DNA of 64,000 nt from Flavobacterium sp. 9AF (lineage in GTDB: Bacteria; Bacteroidota; Bacteroidia; Flavobacteriales; Flavobacteriaceae): the NCBI RefSeq assembly GCF_902506265.1, contig NZ_LR733556.1, positions 2,598,144 to 2,662,143 on the forward strand, given 5' to 3'. The notes under the pieces were generated by a model. The model was given only the letters and a program-made list of their open reading frames with translations. It had not been told where the DNA came from and did not search any database. The position numbers and the translations under genes are program-made. Positions within the stretch are counted from its first letter, which is position 1; every line of letters starts with the position of its first letter. This document shows, piece after piece, positions 36,168-44,847 of the stretch.

Positions 36168-36587
36168 TTAAAATTGCTCTCTTCCTGCAAAGTGGAAAGC
36201 ACCTTCAATAGCTGCATTTTCATCAGAATCTGAACCGTGAACTGCATTTTCACCAATTGAAGTAGCATATTTTTTACGAATAGTTCCTTCAGCTGCATCT
36301 GCTGGATTTGTAGCTCCAATTAATGTTCTGAAATCTTCTACTGCATTTTCTTTTTCTAAAATAGCCGCTACGATAGGACCTCTTGTCATGAATTCAACTA
36401 ATTCACCAAAAAATGGTCTTTCACTGTGCACCGCATAAAATTTTTGAGCATCTGCAACAGTTAATTGTGTTAATTTCATTGCTACAATTCTGAAACCACC
36501 TTCAGTAATCATGTTTAAAATACCACCAATATGTCCGTTTTCAACAGCATCTGGTTTAATCATTGTAAAAGTTCTATTCGTTGCCAT
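36168..36587 (-). CDS. ndk: Nucleoside diphosphate kinase
   Basis: 139 residues, full length for the family. [11 protein letters not shown] is the conserved start, and ENAVHGSDS carries the phosphorylated His117 and the following Gly-Ser-Asp signature. The enzyme moves the gamma phosphate of ATP to nucleoside diphosphates and keeps NTP/dNTP pools balanced in the cytoplasm. It is monocistronic, with a TACTTTTG box upstream (36619-36626, minus strand). Confidence 0.96.
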   Translation of the reverse strand: MATNRTFTMIKPDAVENGHIGGILNMITEGGFRIVAMKLTQLTVADAQKFYAVHSERPFFGELVEFMTRGPIVAAILEKENAVEDFRTLIGATNPADAAEGTIRKKYATSIGENAVHGSDSDENAAIEGAFHFAGREQF

Positions 36588-36618
36588 AACGTTTCTTCTG
36601 TTTTTTTAAAATTTGGTG

Positions 36619-36626
36619 CAAAAGTA
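36619..36626 (-). promoter_or_regulatory. -7 promoter box for ndk
   Basis: TACTTTTG on the minus strand, about 31 bases upstream of the ATG at 36587. The -33 region is not clear. Confidence 0.45.
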
Positions 36627-36650
36627 GTCTTTTTGTTTGGAGTTTAAAAA

Positions 36651-37048
36651 CTATTCGATAGGATTTTTGAATTCTTCTTTTAGTTGATTTGGCATTGGAG
36701 TAAATTCAATTGCATTTAAATCATTTTTTAAACTTAAAAGAGTTTCAATCATAAATTGATCTAAATCATCAGGGATTTGCATTTTGCTGTCATGGAATTG
36801 TTTTATAAGAAACAATAAATACTCAGAAATAGTCTTTTTACCATCAGCATCTAAAAACATTTCTTGGAACCAAAAGTCCATTGTAGTTGTTTTAATAGAA
36901 CCTTTTTCGTCTTTATGAACCAAAGCGATTTCTTCTTTTGTAATCCACATCCATTGTTTTGTACGAACAAAATAAAAGTCTTTTTCAGAAAATATATTTA
37001 TAAATTCGAATTCAGGAATTACAGATTTTTTTTGAAGAATGAAAACAT
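36651..37048 (-). CDS. Small conserved-looking protein, probably frameshifted at an A8 run
   Basis: The readable frame from ATG 36950 gives 99 residues (MWITKEEIALVHKDEKG...). The same frame continues upstream without a stop as SVIPEFEFINIFSEKDFYFVRTKQW but has no start codon. An ATG at 37046-37048 opens MFSFFKKN and then stops. The two pieces join perfectly if the eight-A run at 37026-37033 held nine A: MFSFFKKKSVIPEFEF..., 132 residues. The gene is therefore broken, mis-sequenced or read by slippage. Function unknown; the C-terminal part is acidic and helical (FWFQEMFLDADGKKTISEYLLFL). Confidence 0.7.
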
Positions 37049-37215
37049 AAAAATAAAATTGATAAAAATTAAAGATATTAATATTAATATATTAAATAGT
37101 GTTCTTGTAATATTTATTTTAATTAACGAACAAGGCTTTATTTTATGAAAGAGATTAATTTTCAAATTGTGAATATCTATTTTGAAAATTAACAACCTAT
37201 TTTTTGATTAAAAAG

Positions 37216-37223
37216 TATCTTTG
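37216..37223 (+). promoter_or_regulatory. -7 promoter box for the DUF4494 gene
   Basis: TATCTTTG fits TAnnTTTG, 22 bases before the ATG at 37246. No convincing -33 box was seen. Confidence 0.5.
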
Positions 37224-37245
37224 GCCTCCTTAAAAAATAAAGAAT

Positions 37246-37815
37246 ATGAGTGCAACTTGGTATGAATGTAAAGTAAAGTATAGAAAAATAGATGAAAACG
37301 GAGTGCAGAAAGTAGTAACTGAACCTTATTTGGTCGATGCGATTTCTTATACTGAAGCGGAAAGAAGAATCAATGAAGAAATGGCAGCGTATGTGAGCGA
37401 AGAATTTAAGATTACCAATATAAAATTTGCTAATTATGCTGAAATTCATCCATTTGAAAAAGCGGATCGATGGTTCAAATCTAAAGTTGCTTTAGTGGCT
37501 TATGATGAAGAAAGTGGAAAAGAACGCAAAACAAATATCTATTTATTGGTACAAGCCAATGATGTAAAAGAAGCCTACGATAATACGCTTCATGCAATGC
37601 AAAATACCATGGGTGATTATACCATTCCTGCAATTGCAGAATCTCCAATCATGGATGTTTTTCCTTATTTTAGTGGAGAAGAAGGCGATTTAGAAGCCTT
37701 AGAAAAATTTAACGCTGTAAAAGCTTCAAAGTTAGAAATACAAGAAATGGAAGATCCATTGGATTTTGAAGAAACAGTGGACGAATTTGTAATTGAAGAA
37801 GATATAGAGTCTTAA
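37246..37815 (+). CDS. DUF4494-family cytoplasmic protein
   Basis: 189 residues without signal peptide. It fits DUF4494: the start WYECKVKYRKIDENGVQKVVTEPYLVDA, then SYTEAERRINEE, WFKSKVALVAYDEESGKERKTNIYLLVQAND, EAYDNTLHAMQNTMGDYTIPAIAESPI and a Glu/Asp-rich tail after residue 150. The family is widespread in Bacteroidota with no assigned function. It is a single gene with a promoter box and terminator. Confidence 0.9.
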   Translation: MSATWYECKVKYRKIDENGVQKVVTEPYLVDAISYTEAERRINEEMAAYVSEEFKITNIKFANYAEIHPFEKADRWFKSKVALVAYDEESGKERKTNIYLLVQANDVKEAYDNTLHAMQNTMGDYTIPAIAESPIMDVFPYFSGEEGDLEALEKFNAVKASKLEIQEMEDPLDFEETVDEFVIEEDIES

Positions 37816-37823
37816 GAAAATAT

Positions 37824-37864
37824 AAAAAACCTGATTTGTCGTTGTTTAAATCAGGTTTTTTTTA
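37824..37864. terminator. Bidirectional intrinsic terminator
   Basis: AAAACCTGATTT pairs with AAATCAGGTTTT. It is flanked by A/T runs and lies between convergent genes ending at 37815 and 37876. Confidence 0.85.
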
Positions 37865-37875
37865 AGCAAGCCTAA

Positions 37876-38874
37876 TTATTTATTATTTGACCATTTTTTT
37901 ATTGCGTTAAGTGCTGTTTCGTCCATGTTATATAAAGAGTCTCCAATAACAGCATTTTTATCGGTCAACCAATGATTGAGATCTTTAAAAATTTGAATCT
38001 CAATATTTTGATTATTAAATTTTCGAAGTAAATCTATTTCTTTCTCATAGTCTATAATTTTATTTTTTGTACCGGTTAAATAAAGTACAGGAATTGAGAT
38101 AGTTTCTACTACACTTTCTAAATTAGTAGTTAACATTTCAACTAAAAGATCATCTTGAATAATTGCTGAACATTTTTTGTTAAACCCTTTTTCTTTTATA
38201 TATTTTTTTATATTACTTTGGTTAAATAATTCATTGTTTGAAATAATTTTGAATAGGCCATCAAGAAATACTAAAGTTTCTTCTTTAGATTTATCCTTTC
38301 TCATAATTTCAGGAATTATTTTCTCGTAATCCATTTTTATTTGATTCGTAACAAAAGCACCATTTTTTATTACTGGAGTTTCAATTAAAATAATGAAATC
38401 AGGAATTGATTTATTTTGAATAATATCTAAAGTTGCGATTCCTCCAAGACTATGACCTATTATACCTATTTTCATATTTTTATAGGAATCTTTTAAATAT
38501 TTAAAGACAAAGTTTAAATCTTCTGATAAATCTTTTGCCAATTCAGAATATTTGCCTCCCGATTTGCCAATACCTCTTTCATCAAATCGATATACTGCTA
38601 TTCCTTCTTTTAATAAACTAGCTGCCAATTTGAAATGGGAATGTCTTGTGTCTTTCCCACTTCCTGGAACTATAATTACTATTTTATTGAATTCTTTTTT
38701 AGGTTGTAGGAGCGTACCAGAGAGTATTATTTTTTTAATTGTATTATCAATATTGATTTCTGTGGAAATATAATTTTCAATGGAATCAACTTCTTTTTCA
38801 TAAGTAAAGATATTTTGAGAATTTGCAACAATGGAAAAGAATAGAAGAAAAAGAATTTTTTTAGAGATAAACAT
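37876..38874 (-). CDS. Secreted alpha/beta hydrolase
   Basis: 332 residues with signal peptide (to about 19). It has oxyanion segment IVIIVPGSGKDTR, strand and turn AVYRFDERGIGKSGG, nucleophile elbow GIIGHSLGGIA and the late LNHWLTD histidine. ISIPVLYLTGTKNKIID is the strand that bears the acid in this fold. It resembles the YfhR/BAAT-type serine hydrolases of the Bacteroidota periplasm. Substrate unknown. It is transcribed alone on the minus strand. Confidence 0.85.
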   Translation of the reverse strand: MFISKKILFLLFFSIVANSQNIFTYEKEVDSIENYISTEINIDNTIKKIILSGTLLQPKKEFNKIVIIVPGSGKDTRHSHFKLAASLLKEGIAVYRFDERGIGKSGGKYSELAKDLSEDLNFVFKYLKDSYKNMKIGIIGHSLGGIATLDIIQNKSIPDFIILIETPVIKNGAFVTNQIKMDYEKIIPEIMRKDKSKEETLVFLDGLFKIISNNELFNQSNIKKYIKEKGFNKKCSAIIQDDLLVEMLTTNLESVVETISIPVLYLTGTKNKIIDYEKEIDLLRKFNNQNIEIQIFKDLNHWLTDKNAVIGDSLYNMDETALNAIKKWSNNK

Positions 38875-38972
38875 TTTTTTAAATATGATTTTTTATTTTT
38901 TTGATATAACAAATTTTATAAAAATATTTTGATATGTTTCTATAGGAATTAATTAGAAATATGAAAAACAAC

Positions 38973-39812
38973 TTATTCCTCGGTCACAATTTCTTTTCCA
39001 TTTCTCGACCATTCACTCCAAGAGCCTACATACAAACTAGGCATCGGTAAGCTAGCACTTGCAATAGCTAATAGGGTATGACAAGCCGTAACTCCAGAAC
39101 CGCAATGTACTATTTGATTTTCAACGGGAATATTTCCTAAAATAGCTTGGTATTTTTCTTTCAATAGTGAAGGAGACAAAAACAACCCGTTTTCATCCAA
39201 ATTAGTCGAAAAAGGAACATTCACAGCATTCGGAATATGACCCGCAATTAAATCTAAAGGTTCTACATGGCCTTTATAGCGAGCCGTTTCTCTTACGTCA
39301 ATTATAATTGCATCAGGATTTGTGGTCGCTTTTTCTACGTCATTCAATGTAACTTGTGGTAATTGCCAATTGCTGAAAGGGTAATTACTTACTGGTGTTG
39401 CTTTTTTATTGCCTTTCTCCATGGGAAAACCTATCTTTTCCGCTGCTTGTCTGCCACCATTTAAAACCTGAATTTTTTCATGACCAACTGCTTTTAGCAT
39501 CCACCAAAAACGAGCCGCTGCATTCGCTCCGTTTTTGTCATCATACACCACCACATGACTTTCTGGAGTAATGCCTAATGTACCAACAACTTTTGAAAAT
39601 TGCTCCAAAGTAGGTAAGGGGTGACGACCACCTTCAGCAGCATCTTCTTTAATAGCTGCCAATTGTGTATTCAAATCGACAAATAAAGCACCTTGTAAAT
39701 GACTTTCTAAATAGTTGTCATAAGCGTTATTACCGTTACTAGCGTCGATGAGTATTAGATTTTTAGTTTCTAGTAAAGCGAGAAGTTCGGTTGAATTGAT
39801 GATTGGATTCAT
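38973..39812 (-). CDS. Sulfurtransferase, tandem rhodanese (mercaptopyruvate type)
   Basis: 279 residues made of two rhodanese domains (about 1-130 and 145-279). The catalytic loop HCGSGVTACH carries Cys237. CGSGVTA is typical of 3-mercaptopyruvate sulfurtransferases rather than thiosulfate rhodaneses (usually CRxGxR/T). ATARYKGHVE and GHIPNAVNVPF in domain 2 and GGRHPLPT in domain 1 are further family marks. It moves sulfane sulfur to thiols or cyanide in the cytoplasm. It overlaps the preceding gene by four bases (ATGA), so the two are translationally coupled. Confidence 0.9.
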   Translation of the reverse strand: MNPIINSTELLALLETKNLILIDASNGNNAYDNYLESHLQGALFVDLNTQLAAIKEDAAEGGRHPLPTLEQFSKVVGTLGITPESHVVVYDDKNGANAAARFWWMLKAVGHEKIQVLNGGRQAAEKIGFPMEKGNKKATPVSNYPFSNWQLPQVTLNDVEKATTNPDAIIIDVRETARYKGHVEPLDLIAGHIPNAVNVPFSTNLDENGLFLSPSLLKEKYQAILGNIPVENQIVHCGSGVTACHTLLAIASASLPMPSLYVGSWSEWSRNGKEIVTEE

Positions 39813-40228
39813 AGTTTTAAAATTTTCTTAGAAAGAAGTTGATTAATTATCTCTTCAGCTAACCATAATTCCATAGATTCATTTGGTGTCCATCCTAATT
39901 TTAGTAATCCATTGCCTAATATGTAAGAAAAATTAGAGGACCAAAATGATTTGAAAATTTCATCAAGGTCTTCAAAATCTTCAAAATCTTTATCTTTGAA
40001 AAAAGGGATTGCTTTTTTAGAGATTCTAAACGATTCTGCTTCACCTGATCCACCACCAACGAGTATGTCTCCTTTCATTCCATCAAAACGGTATTCATCA
40101 AATGGTATATCTTGTTCTAATTGATAAATTGCAATCTGTCTAGTAGTATTACCATTTATTAAATTGTAATCACTTGGGCAAATGAAAAAATCTAATAATT
40201 TATGTTTATATTGATCTATTGTTGCCAT
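39809..40228 (-). CDS. Cytoplasmic protein of unknown function
   Basis: 139 residues without signal peptide. It has an N-terminal helical start (IDQYKHKLLDFF), a glycine patch GDILVGGGSGEAESFRIS, an acidic stretch FEDFEDLDEIF and a C-terminal helix WLAEEIINQLLSKK. I do not recognise the family. The overall feel (small, acidic, SUKH-like length) would allow an immunity-type role, but no toxin is adjacent, so this is only a thought. It overlaps the sulfurtransferase start by ATGA. Confidence 0.7.
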   Translation of the reverse strand: MATIDQYKHKLLDFFICPSDYNLINGNTTRQIAIYQLEQDIPFDEYRFDGMKGDILVGGGSGEAESFRISKKAIPFFKDKDFEDFEDLDEIFKSFWSSNFSYILGNGLLKLGWTPNESMELWLAEEIINQLLSKKILKL

Positions 40229-40285
40229 TTTATACGATTTTTAAACACTAACTGTATATCATAAATATTAAATATTAATAAGTTG

Positions 40286-40966
40286 TCAATTGCTTTCTTG
40301 TAATATTGTATTGTAATCTTCAATTGTTCCAAAATGATTAAACCCTTCCATGGAATCAATAAACCATTTATTGTCAACTTTTTTAGCAGTCATTTTGTAT
40401 TTATGAGAACGTTCTCTATCCCAAGTCCAACAAAAGCTAGCGAAATTATCACTGATTTTTAAATCATCAATCATCAATAAATTCCAGTAATCGTCTGGAT
40501 AATCTTGACAACCACACCAATCATCAGCACCTGTTGACCATAAAGGAATTCCATTGTTTATATTTCTCCATTTTATATCCGCTTTTTTTATTGACGTGTC
40601 AATCGTATTTGCAATGTTTTGGTGAGAAATAAAAAACGTATTTGTAAAATAATTAATCTTTTTTAATTTGGTAATGTTCTCATTATAAGTATCCCAATTA
40701 ATTCCTGTAAATATAGTGTCTAATGCATTTCCATATTCATAAGGGAAATCATCTAGATTCTCTTCTAAGTGAAATTTATAGACATTCTTTACCAATGTGG
40801 AAAGTTCAATACTATCTTTTTGATTAGTATTTTCTGTTATTTCACTTTCTGTTAAAGATATTTCATCATTAATAGTTGTTTTTTCCTTTTTTGAATCATT
40901 GCAACTCACTAGTAATGCAAAAACGACAGTAAAAAAAGATTTTATAAGGATTTGTTTTTGCTTCAT
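40286..40966 (-). CDS. Lipoprotein of unknown function
   Basis: 226 residues with lipobox FALLVSC (cysteine 22), followed by an acidic Ser/Thr/Glu linker (about 23-55) and a globular domain. That domain has a WCGCQDYPDDYWNLLMIDDL cluster and the end motif KVDNKWFIDSMEGF, the latter like the lipocalin/NTF2-like final strand of many small Bacteroidota lipoproteins. No family could be assigned. It lies 38 bases after bshC on the same strand, so the two may share a transcript. Confidence 0.75.
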   Translation of the reverse strand: MKQKQILIKSFFTVVFALLVSCNDSKKEKTTINDEISLTESEITENTNQKDSIELSTLVKNVYKFHLEENLDDFPYEYGNALDTIFTGINWDTYNENITKLKKINYFTNTFFISHQNIANTIDTSIKKADIKWRNINNGIPLWSTGADDWCGCQDYPDDYWNLLMIDDLKISDNFASFCWTWDRERSHKYKMTAKKVDNKWFIDSMEGFNHFGTIEDYNTILQESN

Positions 40967-41004
40967 TTTACATTTTAGTTAGAATAAAATTGATTTCGTT
41001 ATAG

Positions 41005-42594
41005 TTACAAAACAACAACTTTAAACTCTTGTTTCAAAGGGTTCAACTCTTCCAAAAGTGTTTCAATTAATTTAGGACCAAAAGCTTCATAAAAAGCAGC
41101 AAAATTTACTTTTCGTTCTTGTAAACTTTGGCCAGGAAATAATTCATTTTGTAAGAGTGTGATGCGTTCTAATTGATCTGCTAAAACACGCTTTTCGGCT
41201 TTTAATAAGCGTTTTTCTAAATTGTCTAATCCTTTCAATTGCTTTTTTTCTTGTGCTTCCACAGCTCCAATAAAGGATTTATCCGTTTGTTTTGCCATCT
41301 CTTTTAACCCAACAAATTGTTGTTTCAGATGTTCTTTTTGCTCTGAAAAATCAATCGTAAATTGCGACAATTGTCTGGTTTTATCCGTTAAAAGTACCTG
41401 CTGTTTTTGAAATAAATCAGACCAATTTAAATCCAATTTAGATGCTTTTTGGGCTTGTTTCTCGGTTGCCAAAAGCACCGAATTGCGTAACAAAAGAATA
41501 GGAAAAGGAACTTTATTTGCCTTAAAATTAGATTGTAATTGTAACCAATACGCCAATTCGCCGCCACCACCAATGTAGCATAAATTCGGTAAAATAACTT
41601 CTTGATACAAAGGCCTTAAAATCACATTCGGACTAAATTTTTCGGGATGATTTTCTAATTCGGCAAGTATTTCTTTTTCTGAAAAAGTCATTTTAGTATT
41701 CAAAACGCTGTATTGGCCGTTTTCGAAAACAATGCGTTCTCTCAAATGATCCTCAATGTAAAACAAGTTAATTTCCCTAGGATTTACCTGAATTTTATAG
41801 TCACGCAATGCTTCATTCGTTTGTAAAACTTCTGTACTTGAGGTTTGATGCAACAATTCTTCTTTTGCATAGGGAACGAAGAGTTGTTTCAAGTTTTTAT
41901 CATCACCATCCACAATAACTAAGCCTTCCTCTTTAAACAACTCGTTTGCCAAAAAACGAGTTGCATCAGCTAAATTAGAATGCTCTAAATAGGCTTTTTG
42001 AAACACTTTTTTCAAGTAATGGGCATGGTCACTAATCCCAATGGCTTTTGAAAATTCCTCAAAAACAACGTCTAAACCTTCCGTTGACAAGCGACCAACA
42101 GGCCCAAAGCTGTCTTTTTTCCATTGTATTTTCTTCCCATTTAGGTTAAAATAATTGATTTCTTCAAAATCATGATCCTCAGTTGCCATCCAATAAATAG
42201 GTACAAAATTATTTTCTGGATATTTTTTTTGTAATTCTTTACATAAATTAATAGTAGAAATAATTTTATATAAAAAATACAACGGACCTGTAAATAAATT
42301 CAATTGATGACCGGTTGTAATGGTAAAAGTAGTCGTATTTTTTAAAAGCTGAATGTTTTTTAAAGTAAACTCAGAAACTTCAAAATTTGAATATTGTTTT
42401 TCTAATGAAGTAGCTAAAATAATTCTATTTTCTAGAGTAAAACTATCTTGTTTTTCAAGGAGTTGGTCTTTAAAATTTTCTAACTTAGGAAAGCGATGGT
42501 ACAGCGGCCTCAATGCGTCTTTTTCATTTAAATAATCTATCATTAAATCTGAAAAATATCCTGAATTTTGGTAGCTGATACAGTCGGTTGGCAT
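41005..42594 (-). CDS. bshC: BshC, bacillithiol biosynthesis cysteine-adding enzyme
   Basis: 529 residues, full length. The Rossmann-like core has TTGHQLNLFTGPLYFLYKI and FVPIYWMATEDHDFEEINYF, both diagnostic. ILRPLYQEVILPNLCYIGGGGELAYWLQL follows, and a long coiled coil (about 395-495) lies near the C-terminus. It joins cysteine to glucosaminyl-malate, the last step of bacillithiol formation. BshA and BshB are not in the window. The gene leads a small minus-strand group (bshC, lipoprotein). Confidence 0.95.
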   Translation of the reverse strand: MPTDCISYQNSGYFSDLMIDYLNEKDALRPLYHRFPKLENFKDQLLEKQDSFTLENRIILATSLEKQYSNFEVSEFTLKNIQLLKNTTTFTITTGHQLNLFTGPLYFLYKIISTINLCKELQKKYPENNFVPIYWMATEDHDFEEINYFNLNGKKIQWKKDSFGPVGRLSTEGLDVVFEEFSKAIGISDHAHYLKKVFQKAYLEHSNLADATRFLANELFKEEGLVIVDGDDKNLKQLFVPYAKEELLHQTSSTEVLQTNEALRDYKIQVNPREINLFYIEDHLRERIVFENGQYSVLNTKMTFSEKEILAELENHPEKFSPNVILRPLYQEVILPNLCYIGGGGELAYWLQLQSNFKANKVPFPILLLRNSVLLATEKQAQKASKLDLNWSDLFQKQQVLLTDKTRQLSQFTIDFSEQKEHLKQQFVGLKEMAKQTDKSFIGAVEAQEKKQLKGLDNLEKRLLKAEKRVLADQLERITLLQNELFPGQSLQERKVNFAAFYEAFGPKLIETLLEELNPLKQEFKVVVL

Positions 42595-42698
42595 AGGTTA
42601 AAATTTTTGTAAAAATAGAGAAATTAAAACAAGATGTTAAACGCTTTAACATTCACTTAATATAGTTTTTCTACTACAAAAAAAATTTTTTTTAAAAA

Positions 42699-42706
42699 TA
42701 AATTTG
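42699..42706 (+). promoter_or_regulatory. -7 promoter box of a micro transcription unit
   Basis: TAAATTTG fits TAnnTTTG. It lies 65 bases before the 27-codon reading frame at 42771. No -33 TTG was seen at 17-23 bases. Confidence 0.45.
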
Positions 42707-42770
42707 GAAATGTGAAAAATAATTACAAAAATTTGTCCCAGAAAAAAATAACATTAAAAACGAAGAAAAA

Positions 42771-42854
42771 ATGACATTATTCAATTTATACTTTCAAAGC
42801 AACCCATCAGTAAGTACTGGTGCCGCTTTTCTTCGTGGTTTATTTCATTCCTAA
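42771..42854 (+). CDS. Possible 27-residue small protein
   Basis: ATG at 42771 is preceded by GAAGAAAAA and opens a 27-codon frame with product MTLFNLYFQSNPSVSTGAAF followed by LRGLFHS. It is flanked by a TAAATTTG box (42699-42706) and a strong hairpin terminator (42874-42908), so it looks like a complete small unit. The peptide is fairly hydrophobic with two basic residues. It could instead be a leader peptide of an attenuator, or the transcript may be a small RNA. I know no family for it. Confidence 0.4.
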   Translation: MTLFNLYFQSNPSVSTGAAFLRGLFHS

Positions 42855-42873
42855 AATCAGAATCAAAGATATG

Positions 42874-42908
42874 AAAAAGCCCGAAGCTATTTAGATTCGG
42901 GCTTTTTT
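42874..42908 (+). terminator. Strong intrinsic terminator after the 27-codon frame
   Basis: AAAAAGCCCGAA pairs with TTCGGGCTTTTTT across an 11-base loop. It is followed by AT-rich spacer until the repeat at 42997. Confidence 0.8.
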
Positions 42909-42996
42909 AATTCTAGACCCTTCAAAAATTCCCGAAATACACGAACTTTTACATTATCATTTTGATAATGCGGTTTTACCTAATTCATTGTGCTGT

Positions 42997-43059
42997 ATTC
43001 AAAACCGTCAATTCGAGTGCTTTTTCAAAGAAAAAGTGTATCGAGAATAGGTTTTGAAT
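42997..43059. repeat. GTCAATTCGAG...TCGAGAA dispersed repeat, copy 1
   Basis: Outer arms ATTCAAAACC and GGTTTTGAAT are perfectly inverted. Inside are GTCAATTCGAGTG and GTATCGAGAA around a CTTTTTC/GAAAAAG stem. The core is shared with 44727-44777 and 49855-49878. The rest of the 42909-43172 gap shows no gene. Confidence 0.65.
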
Positions 43060-43172
43060 CACTTAAATGCTTTTTTTAAAGCTATTTAGCTTAATGGTTG
43101 CTACACTTTTGCGAAGACATTTAAGAATAGAATAATTATTGGGTAATTAATTTTAACATTATTGAAAATTTC

Positions 43173-44564
43173 ATGGGAAATAAATTATCAGGAAAAGACC
43201 TAATCAAATTAGGCTTTCCAAAGAATAACGCCATCAATATTGCTTTAGGGCAAATTAATAGATACAGAAAAAGAGAAAAAAAGGAAAGTATTTTAAATGA
43301 AGCCAAAGAGGTTTTATTGCATCCAGAAAAGTTTAAAATGCATGGTACTTGGGGAAAAGTAGCAGAAGGGTTGGTAAATCCGGTTCAAGTGAAATTCAAC
43401 CAATTAAAAAATACAAGAGCACCTTTTTCCATTTTTGGAGAAAATGAAATCGATGAACAAGCAAAGTTTCAATTGTACGATGCTTTAAAATTACCCGTAG
43501 CAGTTAAAGGTGCTTTAATGCCCGATGCACACTCTGGTTATGGTTTGCCAATTGGAGGTGTTTTGGCAACTGAAAATGCAGTGATCCCTTATGGCGTAGG
43601 TGTCGATATTGGTTGTAGAATGAGTTTGTCCATTTTTGATTTACCAGCTTCTTTTTTAAAAGGAAAAGACCATCAATTGGAAGCGATTTTAAAAGACCAT
43701 ACCCAATTTGGTATGTATGAAACACACAAAATCAAAGCCGATCATGAGGTGTTTTATCGCAACGAGTTTGATACAATTCCTTTACTGAAAAAGTTAAAAG
43801 ATAAAGCGTATAAACAATTGGGTACATCTGGTGGAGGGAATCATTTTGTGGAATTTGGTATTGTAAAATTAGAGCAACCCTTACCCGAATGGAAATTAGA
43901 ACCTAAAGAATATTTAGCGGTATTATCACATAGTGGTTCAAGAGGTTTGGGAGCAAATATTGCGAAGCATTATACGTATTTGGCAACCAAACAATGTCCG
44001 TTGCCTAAAAATGTACAGTATTTAGCTTGGCTCGATTTGAATACACATGATGGTCAGGAATATTGGTTGGCGATGAATTTAGCAGGTGATTATGCCAAAG
44101 CGTGTCACGATGATATTCACAGAAGAATAGCCAAAGCTTTAGGAAAACGAGTAGTGGTTACGATAGAAAACCATCACAATTTTGCTTGGAAAGAAACGGT
44201 TGATGGTAACGAATGCATTGTGCATCGAAAAGGAGCAACCCCAGCGCAAAAAGGAGTTTTAGGCATTATTCCTGGTTCCATGACTGCACCTGGGTTTATC
44301 GTTATGGGAAAAGGAAATGAAGCCAGTTTAGATTCTGCTTCTCACGGAGCTGGGCGTTTGTTTTCAAGAGCCAAATGCAAAGCAAATTTTACGCAAAGTC
44401 AGATTAAAAAAGAATTGGCCGCACAAGATGTGAAATTAATAGGAGGCAATGTAGACGAAGCTCCAATGGCGTATAAAGACATACACAAAGTAATGGCTTT
44501 ACAATCGGAATTAGTGGAGGTTTTAGGCACATTTACCCCTAAAATAGTACGAATGGATCGCTAA
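43173..44564 (+). CDS. rtcB: RtcB-family RNA ligase
   Basis: 463 residues. Core motifs of RtcB: LMPDAHSGYGLPIGGVLAT, GVGVDIGCRM with metal-binding Cys148, GGGNHFVEF with His224, LSHSGSRGLG with His253, ENHHNFAW, HRKGATPA and SASHGAGRLFSR. In the last motif His391 is in the position of the guanylylated histidine. The enzyme joins 2',3'-cyclic phosphate or 3'-phosphate to 5'-OH RNA ends using GTP and Mn. An N-terminal segment of about 60 residues (KLGFPKNNAINIALGQINRYR) is typical of the RtcB forms encoded beside prfH. It heads a plus-strand series with a nucleotidyltransferase and prfH, so rRNA or tRNA repair is likely. Confidence 0.93.
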   Translation: MGNKLSGKDLIKLGFPKNNAINIALGQINRYRKREKKESILNEAKEVLLHPEKFKMHGTWGKVAEGLVNPVQVKFNQLKNTRAPFSIFGENEIDEQAKFQLYDALKLPVAVKGALMPDAHSGYGLPIGGVLATENAVIPYGVGVDIGCRMSLSIFDLPASFLKGKDHQLEAILKDHTQFGMYETHKIKADHEVFYRNEFDTIPLLKKLKDKAYKQLGTSGGGNHFVEFGIVKLEQPLPEWKLEPKEYLAVLSHSGSRGLGANIAKHYTYLATKQCPLPKNVQYLAWLDLNTHDGQEYWLAMNLAGDYAKACHDDIHRRIAKALGKRVVVTIENHHNFAWKETVDGNECIVHRKGATPAQKGVLGIIPGSMTAPGFIVMGKGNEASLDSASHGAGRLFSRAKCKANFTQSQIKKELAAQDVKLIGGNVDEAPMAYKDIHKVMALQSELVEVLGTFTPKIVRMDR

Positions 44565-44587
44565 TTTTTTTGTAGGAGCGAATGGTT

Positions 44588-44680
44588 TGGGCATTTTTGG
44601 CTCACCATTTTCCCGCTTTTCGAAGTAGTCCCGAAATATCGGGAGCTACTTCCTACAATCGGGGCTAAACAGGAAGCCAA
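44588..44680. repeat. Dispersed intergenic repeat with inner hairpin
   Basis: Starts GGGCATTTTTGGCTCACC, contains TTTCCCGCTTTTC and an inner hairpin (GAAGTAG...TCCCGA, TCGGGA...CTACTTC), and ends CTACAATCGGGGCTAAAC. The TTTCC-GCTTTT...CTACAATC-GGGCTA skeleton recurs at 62104-62170. It lies in the 283-base space between rtcB and the nucleotidyltransferase. Confidence 0.6.
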
Positions 44681-44726
44681 TCGAATTTTTGGAAAGAGAG
44701 ATGAAGTAGTTAACTCTAGTTACTCG

Positions 44727-44777
44727 TCAGTTCGAGTGTTTTTGTGTAGTGAAACGAAACAAAAAAGTATCGAGAAC
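44727..44777. repeat. GTCAGTTCGAG...TCGAGAAC dispersed repeat, copy 2
   Basis: TCAGTTCGAGTG at the left, GTATCGAGAAC at the right, a variable centre with AAACGAAAC. Same edges as 42997-43059 and 49855-49878. Confidence 0.65.
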
Positions 44778-44847
44778 ATTCTTATAAGGAATGAATTTTT
44801 AAATGAAGCATGTTTTAATAGTGACATGTTTATAATAAATAATAAGT

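Noticed and set aside
36864-37148. A 94-codon plus-strand frame
   Set aside because: Antisense to the frameshifted small gene and continuing into AT-rich spacer; composition is not protein-like.
39809-40228. An immunity protein of a toxin system
   Set aside because: Size and acidity would fit, but no toxin gene is adjacent and the overlap with a sulfurtransferase suggests a metabolic neighbour; not claimed.
42771-43172. A classical amino-acid attenuator controlling rtcB
   Set aside because: The 27-codon frame has no run of one codon, and rtcB is not a biosynthesis gene; I keep it only as a possible small protein or leader.
42997-44777. A CRISPR array
   Set aside because: The repeats are few, unevenly spaced and imperfect palindromes with no regular spacers; no cas genes.
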